From Prosthecomicrobium pneumaticum (GTDB taxonomy: Bacteria; Pseudomonadota; Alphaproteobacteria; Rhizobiales; Kaistiaceae), in contig NZ_JACHOO010000003.1 in NCBI RefSeq assembly GCF_014199915.1, positions 449,690 to 513,689 of the forward strand: a stretch of DNA of 64,000 nt. Direction: 5' to 3'. Of the stretch, positions 1 through 7,016 are shown in pieces; within the stretch, counting starts at the first letter, position 1, and every line of letters begins with the position of its first letter. The position numbers were made by a program, and so were the translations under genes. The notes beneath the pieces are model-generated. The model was given only the letters and a program-made list of their open reading frames with translations. It was not told the DNA's origin and ran no database searches.

Positions 1-246
1 CCAGACCGGTCCGGCGAGCGCGAGGATGATGAAGGCGGCGAGGAGGAGCCGCAATGCGGTGAGCCACCAGGGGCTGCGCGCCGGCTCCTCCTCGCGCTTC
101 GCGAGCTCGGCGAGGATGCGGGCGGGCGGAAAGCGCTCGAGCCGCGGCCGCGGCGGGGTGAGCCGCAACAGCCACCAGATCGCCGGCAGGAGGACGAGCG
201 CGGCGAGCACGGCCGGGGCGGCGAAGGCGAGCGGCAGGCCGGTCAC
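1..246 (-). CDS. DUF4159/BatA-type membrane protein, N-terminal part only
   Basis: The gene starts with GTG at 246-244 and runs off the left edge, so only 82 codons are seen. It overlaps the upstream DUF58 stop by 4 bases (GTGA). The visible part has a hydrophobic segment at about residues 6-25, a basic cytoplasmic stretch rich in Pro and Arg (RLTPPRPRLERFPPARIL), and a second hydrophobic segment at about residues 61-80. Two N-terminal membrane helices around such a linker are typical of BatA/DUF4159 proteins encoded after MoxR and DUF58 in Rhizobiales. The family often has a von Willebrand or DUF4159 domain further on, which lies outside the window. Function is not known in detail; the context suggests envelope or chaperone-like work with MoxR. 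Confidence 0.75.
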   Translation of the reverse strand, partial: MTGLPLAFAAPAVLAALVLLPAIWWLLRLTPPRPRLERFPPARILAELAKREEEPARSPWWLTALRLLLAAFIILALAGPVW

Positions 247-1166
247 GCGGTGCCTCCGGGAGCGGCCCGTTCGGCGAGCCGGGCGTAGAGGGCGAGGAGG
301 GGCTCGGTGGCCGGCCGGTCGGTGCGGTGGGTCATGTAGGACCAGCCGAAACGCCGGCAGAGCCCGCCGAGCCGTTCGCGCCGGGCGGCGAGACGCTGCC
401 GGTAGTCGGCGGCGATCCGTTCGGCACGGCCGACGGTCCAGGTGAAGCCGCTCTCGGGATCGCGGAATTCTGTGCGGCCGGCGAAGGGGAAGGTCTCCTC
501 GACCGGATCGCGCACCTCGACGAGATGGCCGGTCGCGCCCGCGCGGGCGATCGCCGTCAGCCGCGCTTCGATCTCGTCGAGCGGATCGAGGAAATCGCCG
601 AACAGCATCACGTCGGCGAAGCGGCCGATCCGGTCGGCGGCCGGCACACCGCCGGCCAGTACCCGCTCGTCGGCATGGGCGAGGCCGGTCGCCAGCCGCT
701 CGGCGGCGTTGCGGCCGAGGATCGGGTCGGTGAGCCCTGGAAAGCCGACCCGCTCGCCGGCCGCCGACAGCATGTCGGCCATGGCGAGGAGGAGGACGAG
801 CGCACGGTCCCGCTTCGGCGCGGCGGCGAGCGGCGAGCGGAACTGCATCGAGGCCGAGAGGTCGGCCCACAGCCAGACGGTGTGGGTCGCCTCCCACTCC
901 CGCTCGCGGACATAGAGATGATCGTCGCGCGCCGAACGGCGCCAGTCGATCCGGCCGGCGGCTTCGCCGGCGATGAACGGGCGGAACTGCCAGAAGGTCT
1001 CGCCCGGCCCGGCGCGGCGGCGGCCGTGCCAGCCGGTCAGCACCGTCGCCGCGACGCGGCGGGCCTCGACGAGGAGGTCGGGCAGGCTCTCGGCGAGCGT
1101 CTTCGCGGCGGTGAGCGCCGGGAGGACGGCACCGGCGAGCCCGGCTTCCGCGTCGCGCACCGCCAT
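243..1166 (-). CDS. DUF58 domain protein
   Basis: A 307-residue soluble protein. It has the DUF58 core: the FRPFIAGEAAGRIDWRRSAR segment near residues 62-80 matches the family hallmark (Y/F-x-x-G-D-x-x-R-x-I-D-W), followed by a vWA-like fold with DLSASM near residues 103-108, which resembles a MIDAS motif. The start ATG is at 1166-1164, one base after the MoxR stop (1168-1170), and the stop overlaps the next gene, so the three leftward genes form one operon. DUF58 proteins are usually partners of MoxR AAA+ ATPases, and the pair is thought to act in metal insertion or protein maturation. The exact client in this organism cannot be told from sequence. Confidence 0.88.
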   Translation of the reverse strand: MAVRDAEAGLAGAVLPALTAAKTLAESLPDLLVEARRVAATVLTGWHGRRRAGPGETFWQFRPFIAGEAAGRIDWRRSARDDHLYVREREWEATHTVWLWADLSASMQFRSPLAAAPKRDRALVLLLAMADMLSAAGERVGFPGLTDPILGRNAAERLATGLAHADERVLAGGVPAADRIGRFADVMLFGDFLDPLDEIEARLTAIARAGATGHLVEVRDPVEETFPFAGRTEFRDPESGFTWTVGRAERIAADYRQRLAARRERLGGLCRRFGWSYMTHRTDRPATEPLLALYARLAERAAPGGTA

Positions 1167-1167
1167 C

Positions 1168-2181
1168 TCAGCCGAGCCTTGCCTTGAGGCTCCCGATCAC
1201 CTCCCGCACGGTGAGGCCATCCGCACGGGCGGCGAAGGAGAGGCTCATGCGGTGCTGCAGCACAGGCTCGGCGAGCGCGAGAACATCGTCGATCGACGGC
1301 GCGTAACGGCCGTCGAGCAGCGCCCGGGCGCGCACGGCGAGCATCAGCGCCTGGCTCGCACGCGGCCCGGGACCCCAGGCGATCGCGGCGCCGAGGGTCT
1401 TGTCGGCGATCGTGCCGGGCCGCGCCGAGCGGACGAGCTCGAGGATCGCCTCGACGACGCTCTCGCCGACCGGAATGCGGCGGACCAGCTGCTGCATGCG
1501 GCGCAGATCCTCGCCCGACATCACCCGCTGCGGCTTCGCCTCCTCCGCGCCGGTGGTCTCGAACAGCATCCGCCGCTCGGCCTCGCGATCGGGATAGACG
1601 ACGTCGATCTGCAGCAGGAAACGGTCGAGCTGTGCCTCGGGGAGGGGATAGGTGCCCTCCTGTTCGAGCGGGTTCTGCGTGGCGAGCACGTGGAAGGGCG
1701 CCGGCAGGTCGTGGCGCTGGCCGGCGACGGTGACATGGTATTCCTGCATCGCCTGCAGGAGGGCCGACTGGGTGCGCGGGCTCGCCCGGTTGATCTCGTC
1801 GGCCATCAGGAGCTGCGCGAACACCGGGCCGCGCACGAAGCGGAAGGCGCGCCGTCCCTCGGCATCGGTGTCCATCACTTCGGAGCCGAGAATGTCGGAG
1901 GGCATCAGGTCGGGCGTGAACTGGACGCGCCGCTCCTCGAGCCCGAGCACGATGCCGAGCGTCTCGACGAGCTTCGTCTTGGCGAGGCCCGGCACGCCGA
2001 TCAAAAGACCGTGACCACCGGCGAGCAGGGTGACGAGGACCCGCTCGATCACCGTCTCCTGGCCGTAGATGACCCGGCCGATCGCGGCCTTCGCCGCGCC
2101 GATCGAGGCGAGCGCGGCATCGGCTTCCTCGACGAGGGCGGCGGGATCGGCGGAAAACTGCGAGTGATGGGGAGCGCTCAT
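1168..2181 (-). CDS. moxR: MoxR-family AAA+ ATPase
   Basis: A 337-residue MoxR-type AAA+ ATPase. Walker A is GVPGLAKTK (about residues 63-71), Walker B is LLMADEINRAS (about 128-138), and the sensor/arginine region follows in ATQNPLEQEGTYPLPEAQLD. These are the standard MoxR signatures. The ATG start at 2181 gives MSAPHHSQF; longer readings into the upstream 268-bp gap have no support. It is the first gene of the leftward MoxR/DUF58/DUF4159 operon, divergent from the DUF1285 operon that begins at 2451. The family acts as ATP-driven chaperones for vWA-domain partners, and the DUF58 protein next to it is the likely partner. Confidence 0.93.
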   Translation of the reverse strand: MSAPHHSQFSADPAALVEEADAALASIGAAKAAIGRVIYGQETVIERVLVTLLAGGHGLLIGVPGLAKTKLVETLGIVLGLEERRVQFTPDLMPSDILGSEVMDTDAEGRRAFRFVRGPVFAQLLMADEINRASPRTQSALLQAMQEYHVTVAGQRHDLPAPFHVLATQNPLEQEGTYPLPEAQLDRFLLQIDVVYPDREAERRMLFETTGAEEAKPQRVMSGEDLRRMQQLVRRIPVGESVVEAILELVRSARPGTIADKTLGAAIAWGPGPRASQALMLAVRARALLDGRYAPSIDDVLALAEPVLQHRMSLSFAARADGLTVREVIGSLKARLG

Positions 2182-2450
2182 ACCCGTTCCATATGGTCCT
2201 CGGCGCGGCGGCGGCGAGATTGCCGCAACCGGCATGTGATGACGCCTGAGGCCGCCCTCGGCCTCGGATCCTCGCACCCTTGCCGCGCCGGTCACCTCGG
2301 GCGGACATCCGGATGGCGGCCGGCGGCCCGGCGATTGCCCTCTCCCGCCCGCCGCACTAATCAGGGAGGCGGCGCGCCGGCCGATGCCCGCCATCGGCGC
2401 ACGAGCACGACCCGTGAAGGAAAGTGTCGTCCGGAAAGGAGGGCGAAACA

Positions 2451-2999
2451 ATGGCCGTCTCCGCTCTCGATGCTCTCGCCGCCCGGGCCGCCGCAGCATC
2501 CGGCCCCCTGCCGGTCGAGCGCTGGGACCCCGCCTGCCGCGGTGCGATCGACATCGCGATCGACCGCGCCGGTGTGTGGTGGCACGAGGGCCGGCCGATC
2601 CGCCGCGAAGGGCTCGTGCGGCTGTTCTCCCGGATCTTGCGGCGCGAGCCGGACGGCGGTTACGCCCTCGTCACGCCGCTCGAGAGACTGTCGATCCGCG
2701 TCGCGAACGTGCCGCTCCTCGCGGTCGACATGGCGGCCGAAGGGGAGGGGGCGGACGAGCGGCTCGTCTTCCTGACCAATGTCGGCGAGCTCGTCGCCGC
2801 CGGTCCCGATCGGCCGCTCCGCTTCACGGTGGAGCCGGGGCGCGGCGATCTCGTGCCCTATCTCACCGTCCGCCCGGGCATCGAGGCCCGGCTCGAGCGG
2901 GCGCTCGTCATGCCCCTCGTCGAGCGCGGCCAGGTCGAGGGCGGCCTCTTCGGCGTCCGCTCCGCCGGCGTCTTCTTCGCGATCGGGGCGGCGCCGTGA
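2451..2999 (+). CDS. DUF1285 domain protein
   Basis: A 182-residue protein of the DUF1285 family. The ATG at 2451 is chosen because a strong ribosome site (GGAAAGGAGGG, 2432-2442) lies just upstream; an earlier in-frame start is possible but lacks one. Visible family features include ERWDPACRGAIDIAIDRAG near the N terminus, the RREGLVRLFSRILRREPDG stretch, and a repeated beta-rich C-terminal half. It begins a rightward operon whose next three genes overlap by 4 bases each. Function is unknown. The conserved placement before the CoA pyrophosphatase and CCA-adding enzyme in Rhizobiales suggests a housekeeping role. Confidence 0.85.
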   Translation: MAVSALDALAARAAAASGPLPVERWDPACRGAIDIAIDRAGVWWHEGRPIRREGLVRLFSRILRREPDGGYALVTPLERLSIRVANVPLLAVDMAAEGEGADERLVFLTNVGELVAAGPDRPLRFTVEPGRGDLVPYLTVRPGIEARLERALVMPLVERGQVEGGLFGVRSAGVFFAIGAAP

Positions 3000-3619
3000 C
3001 GGCGGGGGATCCTTTCGCGCCGGCGGCGTTCTTCCCCTTCGCGCGTGAGCGGCTCGACCCCGCCCCGCCGCCGGCCGAGCGCGCCCGGCCGATCAATCCC
3101 GAGCGGCCGATGCCGCGCATGGCGCTGCGCGACGCCGCCGTGCTCATTCCGATCGTCGCGCGGGAGACGGCGAGCGTGCTGCTCACCCGGCGCACGCTGA
3201 CGCTCAGGAAGCATGCGGGCCAGATCGCCTTTCCCGGCGGCGCGATCGACCCGACCGACCGCGACGCGGCGGATGCGGCGAAGCGCGAGGCGTTCGAGGA
3301 GGTCGGCCTTTCCGCCGACAAGATCGAGACGATCGGCTTTCTCGATCCCTATCTCGTCGGCACCGGCTACCGGATCACGCCCGTGGTGGCGAAGGTCGAT
3401 CCCGACCATGCGCTCGTGCTCAATCCGGCCGAGGTCGACGCCGCCTTCGAGGTGCCGCTCGCCTTTCTGATGACGGAGGCCAATCATCGCCGCGGCACGC
3501 GCGAATTCGAGGGCGTGCGCTATCATTTCTACGAGATGCCCTATGACGATCACTATATCTGGGGTGTGACGGCCGGCATCGTGCGCGGCCTCTATGAGAG
3601 GCTCTATCGCGGCTCATGA
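2996..3619 (+). CDS. NUDIX hydrolase, CoA pyrophosphatase type
   Basis: A 207-residue NUDIX hydrolase that should cleave coenzyme A (or a similar nucleoside diphosphate) to phosphopantetheine and 3',5'-ADP. The CoA-specific motif is clear: LLTRRTLTLRKHAGQIAFPG, followed by the NUDIX box ending REAFEEVGL. The start is GTG at 2996, overlapping the DUF1285 stop as GTGA, so translation is probably coupled. The C-terminal region (YHFYEMPYDDHYIWGVTAG) also matches this subfamily. The substrate is inferred from the motif; other nucleotide pyrophosphates are possible. Confidence 0.9.
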   Translation: MTAGDPFAPAAFFPFARERLDPAPPPAERARPINPERPMPRMALRDAAVLIPIVARETASVLLTRRTLTLRKHAGQIAFPGGAIDPTDRDAADAAKREAFEEVGLSADKIETIGFLDPYLVGTGYRITPVVAKVDPDHALVLNPAEVDAAFEVPLAFLMTEANHRRGTREFEGVRYHFYEMPYDDHYIWGVTAGIVRGLYERLYRGS

Positions 3620-3873
3620 TCCGGATTCTCGCCTTCAATCTCGTCTGCTTCGCCATTCCCTTCCTCGCTTATGCGGTGTGGCGGCGGGTGAGGGGCGTGC
3701 GGCCGGGCACGCCGTGGCCCTTCCTGGTCATGGCGCGGCTCGCGGCGGCGGGCGTCGTTCTCGTCCTTCTCGGCCTCCTCGCCGTGATGTCGTTCTCGGG
3801 CGGCGGCCCGGGATCGGTCTACCGGCCGGCGGTGCTGCGCGACGGCGTCATCGTCCCCGGCCATTTCGAATGA
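3616..3873 (+). CDS. DUF6111 small membrane protein
   Basis: An 85-residue protein with two predicted membrane helices (about residues 2-21 and 39-61) separated by a basic loop (WRRVRGVRPG). The start ATG overlaps the NUDIX stop (ATGA), and its own stop overlaps the next gene in the same way. Its length, topology and place between the CoA pyrophosphatase and the CCA-adding enzyme fit the DUF6111 family of Rhizobiales. Function is unknown; translational coupling suggests it is made in step with its neighbours. Confidence 0.8.
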   Translation: MIRILAFNLVCFAIPFLAYAVWRRVRGVRPGTPWPFLVMARLAAAGVVLVLLGLLAVMSFSGGGPGSVYRPAVLRDGVIVPGHFE

Positions 3874-5099
3874 CCCCGCCCTCGCTGGCGGCGGCGGATT
3901 TCCTCGCCGACGCGCTCGTCGCGCGCGTGCTTTCAGAGCTTTCGACCGCGGGCGAGGAGGCCCGGGTGATCGGCGGCGCGGTGCGCAACGCGCTGCTCGG
4001 CGAGCCGGTCGACGAGGTCGACATCGCCACGACGGCCGTGCCGGCGGAGGTGACCCGGCGGATGGGCGCGGCGGGGCTGAAGGTGGTGCCGACCGGCATC
4101 GAGCACGGCACGGTGACGGTGGTCGGCCTCGGCCGCGCGGTCGAGGTGACGACGCTGCGCGAGGACGTCGAGACCGACGGCCGCCGCGCCGTCGTCCGCT
4201 TCGGGCGCGACTGGACGGCCGATGCGCGGCGGCGCGACTTCACCATCAATGCGCTCTCGGTCGGGCTCGACGGGGCGCTCCGTGATCCGATCGGCGGCTA
4301 TCCCGACATCGTGGCGCGCCGCATCCGGTTCATCGGCGCGGCGGAGCGGCGGATCGCCGAGGACCGGCTGCGCGTGCTGCGCTTCTTCCGCTTCCACGCC
4401 CGCTACGGCTCGGGGCCGCCGGACGGCGAGGGGCTTTCGGCCTCGATCCGCGCCCGGCACGATCTGCGCAGCCTGTCGGCGGAGCGGATCGGCCAGGAGA
4501 TGAAGAAGCTCGTCGTCGCGCCGGGCGCGGCGGCGACCGTCGCGGTGATGCAGGAGAGCGGCATCCTGCCGCTGGTGCTTTCCGGCGTCGCCGATCTCGC
4601 CGGCTTCGCGCGCCTCGCGGCGTTCGAGGCGGAGACGGGCCGTGCGCCGGAGCCGGCCGTGCGGATGACCGCACTCGCGGTGCGCACAGCCGAGGATGCG
4701 CTGCGGCTCACCGAACGGCTGCGGCTGTCGAACGCCGAGCGCGACCGGATGCTCGCCGCGCTCGCGGCCCTGCCGGTCCTCGCCATGTCCTCGGGCGAAC
4801 GCGGCGACCGGGCGGCGCTCTACCGGCTCGGTGCCCGGGCCTATGGCGACGGCGTGCTGCTGGCGCTGGCGCGCGGCCTCGTGCCGCCGGCGGCCGCGCC
4901 GGCCCGGCTCACCCTGCCGGACCGCTGGACGCCGCCGCGCTTTCCGCTCTCGGGGCGCGACGTGACGGCCGCCGGCATCAGGGGGCCGGCGGTCGGCGTG
5001 CTGCTCCGCACGCTCGAAGACGGGTGGATCGCCGAGGATTTCGAGCCCGACGCCGCCGCGCTGCGCCGCCGCCTTCAGGCTGTCCAGCAGGCGCAGTGA
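3870..5099 (+). CDS. cca: CCA tRNA nucleotidyltransferase / poly(A) polymerase family
   Basis: A 409-residue class II nucleotidyltransferase that adds or repairs the CCA end of tRNAs. The catalytic head is present: GGAVRNALLGEPVDEVDIAT (about residues 30-49), with the acidic pair in EVDIA, then RRRDFTINAL (about 115-124) and the EDRLRVLRFFRF motif (about 160-171) for nucleotide selection. No C-terminal HD phosphohydrolase domain is evident, which fits the short alphaproteobacterial form. The ATG at 3870 overlaps the DUF6111 stop. It is the last gene of the four-gene overlapping operon. A poly(A) polymerase role is less likely from the motif pattern but cannot be excluded. Confidence 0.92.
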   Translation: MTPPSLAAADFLADALVARVLSELSTAGEEARVIGGAVRNALLGEPVDEVDIATTAVPAEVTRRMGAAGLKVVPTGIEHGTVTVVGLGRAVEVTTLREDVETDGRRAVVRFGRDWTADARRRDFTINALSVGLDGALRDPIGGYPDIVARRIRFIGAAERRIAEDRLRVLRFFRFHARYGSGPPDGEGLSASIRARHDLRSLSAERIGQEMKKLVVAPGAAATVAVMQESGILPLVLSGVADLAGFARLAAFEAETGRAPEPAVRMTALAVRTAEDALRLTERLRLSNAERDRMLAALAALPVLAMSSGERGDRAALYRLGARAYGDGVLLALARGLVPPAAAPARLTLPDRWTPPRFPLSGRDVTAAGIRGPAVGVLLRTLEDGWIAEDFEPDAAALRRRLQAVQQAQ

Positions 5100-5195
5100 T
5101 CCCGCGCCCCCGTTCTCGCGGAATGGAAGGGTGAGGGGATGCCGGGCGCTGCCGCGGTCCGCGGGAGAGGGCGAAGAGCGGAACGCCGGGATGCG

Positions 5196-6179
5196 CTACA
5201 GCCAGCCGCGGCGCTTGAAGAAGAGGTAGGGGAGGAGCGCCGAGATCGCCATGGCGAGAAGGGCGAGCGGATAGCCGAAGGTCCAGTGCAGTTCGGGCAT
5301 GTCGTCGAAATTCATGCCGTAGATCGTGCCGATCAGGGTCGGCGGCAGCACCACCGTGGCGGCGACGGTCAGCACGCCGATCACCTCGTTCTGCTCGGTC
5401 GAGATGAGGCCGAGCGTCGCGTCGAGCAGGAAGTTGATCTTCGACAGCACGAAATTGACGTGGTCCTCGAGCGAACGGACGTCGCGCAGCGCGAGCTTCA
5501 TGCGGTTGCCGGCGGCGCCCTTGCCGTAGATTCCCTTCAGCATCGTATTCGCGAACTGCACCAGCCGCTCGATCGAGGCGAGACTCTCGCGCGCCTTCGA
5601 CGCGAGGTCGCCATGCGTGCCGATGTCGCCGATCAGGGCGGACAGGCGGCGGCCGCGGCGGCGGGCGTCGCGGCGGGCGACGAACACCTCGCGGTTCAGC
5701 CGGTCGACCTCGCCGCTCACATGTTCGATCACGTCGGCCGTGCGGTCGACGAAGGCCTCGATCAGGCCGAGGAACACGCCCGAGGCATCCTCGCAGCCGT
5801 TCGAGGGCTTCGCCCGGGCGAGGAAGCTGCGGAAGGCGCGCATGTCGTCATAGCGCAGCGTGACGATCCGCTCGCCCGAGACCGCGAAGATGAAGGGGGT
5901 CAGCACCGGGCTGCCGAGATCGATGCCGGCGAGCACCGAGGCGGTCATGAACACCGCCCCGTCCTCGGCATAGAAGCGGCTCGAGAACTCGATCTCCTGG
6001 CTCTCCTCGCGAGACGGGATCTCGGCGCCGAGAAAGGCCTGCGCCAGCGCCTCCTCCTCGGCGGTCGGGATATAGAGGTCGATCCAGCGCGCCTCCGGCG
6101 GCACGCGCTCGACCCCGTCCGGACCGAGCGTCGGCAGGACTTCGGGACCCCGCGCCCCGATGGCATAGGCGATCAGCAT
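5196..6179 (-). CDS. corA: CorA-type magnesium/cobalt transporter
   Basis: A 327-residue CorA family channel for Mg2+ and possibly Co2+ in the inner membrane. The long N-terminal cytoplasmic domain is followed by a charged helix (DRLNREVFVARRDARRRGRR), then the first membrane helix ending in the hallmark YGMNFDDMPELHW (GMN), and a second helix before the basic C terminus (FFKRRGWL). The start at 6179 (MLIAYAIGARG) is preferred because GGTGAGGAAG lies just upstream; an in-frame ATG at 6206 would add nine residues. It is convergent with the cca operon and divergent from the DUF992 gene. Confidence 0.93.
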   Translation of the reverse strand: MLIAYAIGARGPEVLPTLGPDGVERVPPEARWIDLYIPTAEEEALAQAFLGAEIPSREESQEIEFSSRFYAEDGAVFMTASVLAGIDLGSPVLTPFIFAVSGERIVTLRYDDMRAFRSFLARAKPSNGCEDASGVFLGLIEAFVDRTADVIEHVSGEVDRLNREVFVARRDARRRGRRLSALIGDIGTHGDLASKARESLASIERLVQFANTMLKGIYGKGAAGNRMKLALRDVRSLEDHVNFVLSKINFLLDATLGLISTEQNEVIGVLTVAATVVLPPTLIGTIYGMNFDDMPELHWTFGYPLALLAMAISALLPYLFFKRRGWL

Positions 6180-6344
6180 CTTCCTCACCTTCGGGGAAAG
6201 AGGCATGGTGGAGCCGCGAGTGGGGACATGGCGAGCGGCGCCGGTCAAGTGCGGCGCGCCCGCCTCGTTCCCGTCGCGACACGCCGCCGCAACGGCGCCA
6301 GAATCCTGCGCATCCTCAGGATGCGATCGAACGGAGACCATCGA

Positions 6345-6824
6345 ATGACAATCAAGACACTCGCCCTCGCCGCCGGCACGGCGCTTCTCGCCTTCGCCGC
6401 CGCCGCCCCGGCCTCGGCGCAGAGCGGGGTCAAGATCGGCCTGCTCGAATGCACGGTCGATCCCGGGCTCGGCTTCGTGCTCGGCTCGGCGAAGGGCATG
6501 GAATGCACCTTCCGGCCGAACCAGGGCCATCCCGAGCATTATGCCGGCACCATCACCAAGCTCGGCATCGATGTCGGCTTCACCGAGCGGACCCTGATCG
6601 TCTGGGCGGTGATCGCGCCGCATGCCGGCCTGCCGGACGGCGCCCTGCAGGGCACCTATGGCGGCGTCTCGGCCGAGGCGACGGTCGGCGGCGGGCTGGG
6701 CGCCAACGTGCTCGTCGGCGGGCTCGAGGACTCCGTTTCGCTGCAGCCGGTCAGCGTTCAGGGCCAGGTCGGCCTCAACGCCTCGCTCGCCGTTTCGGCG
6801 CTGCGCCTCACCTACCAGCGCTGA
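6345..6824 (+). CDS. DUF992 exported protein
   Basis: A 159-residue exported protein. A Sec signal peptide is visible (MTIKTLALAAGTALLAFAAA, cleavage probably after PASA at about residue 25). The mature part starts SGVKIGLLECTVDPG and is beta-rich and glycine-rich, with two cysteines (in LLECTV and GMECTF) that could form a disulfide. These are typical of DUF992, a periplasmic family common in Rhizobiales with no assigned function. The ATG at 6345 follows a weak GGAG. An intrinsic terminator follows the stop, so it is probably a single-gene unit. Confidence 0.87.
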   Translation: MTIKTLALAAGTALLAFAAAAPASAQSGVKIGLLECTVDPGLGFVLGSAKGMECTFRPNQGHPEHYAGTITKLGIDVGFTERTLIVWAVIAPHAGLPDGALQGTYGGVSAEATVGGGLGANVLVGGLEDSVSLQPVSVQGQVGLNASLAVSALRLTYQR

Positions 6825-6856
6825 ACGACGCCGCGACGCGGACAGCCTTCCGCGTG

Positions 6857-6891
6857 CGCCGCCCGCCCATCCGGCGGGCGGCGTTTCTTTT
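6857..6891 (+). terminator. Intrinsic terminator after DUF992 gene
   Basis: A perfect 11-bp stem (CGCCGCCCGCC at 6857-6867 and its complement at 6873-6883) with a 5-base loop is followed by TTTCTTTT. It lies 32 bases after the DUF992 stop and would end that transcript before the EF-G gene. Confidence 0.85.
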
Positions 6892-7016
6892 GCCGGCGAC
6901 GCTTGCAAGCGTCGCGGATCGGCGCGACCATCCTCCACGGGGCCGGGAAACGGCCCGGCTCCGGATCATCACGGGCGAGGCCGCCCGAGAACAATCGATG
7001 AACGGAGGACAACGCC

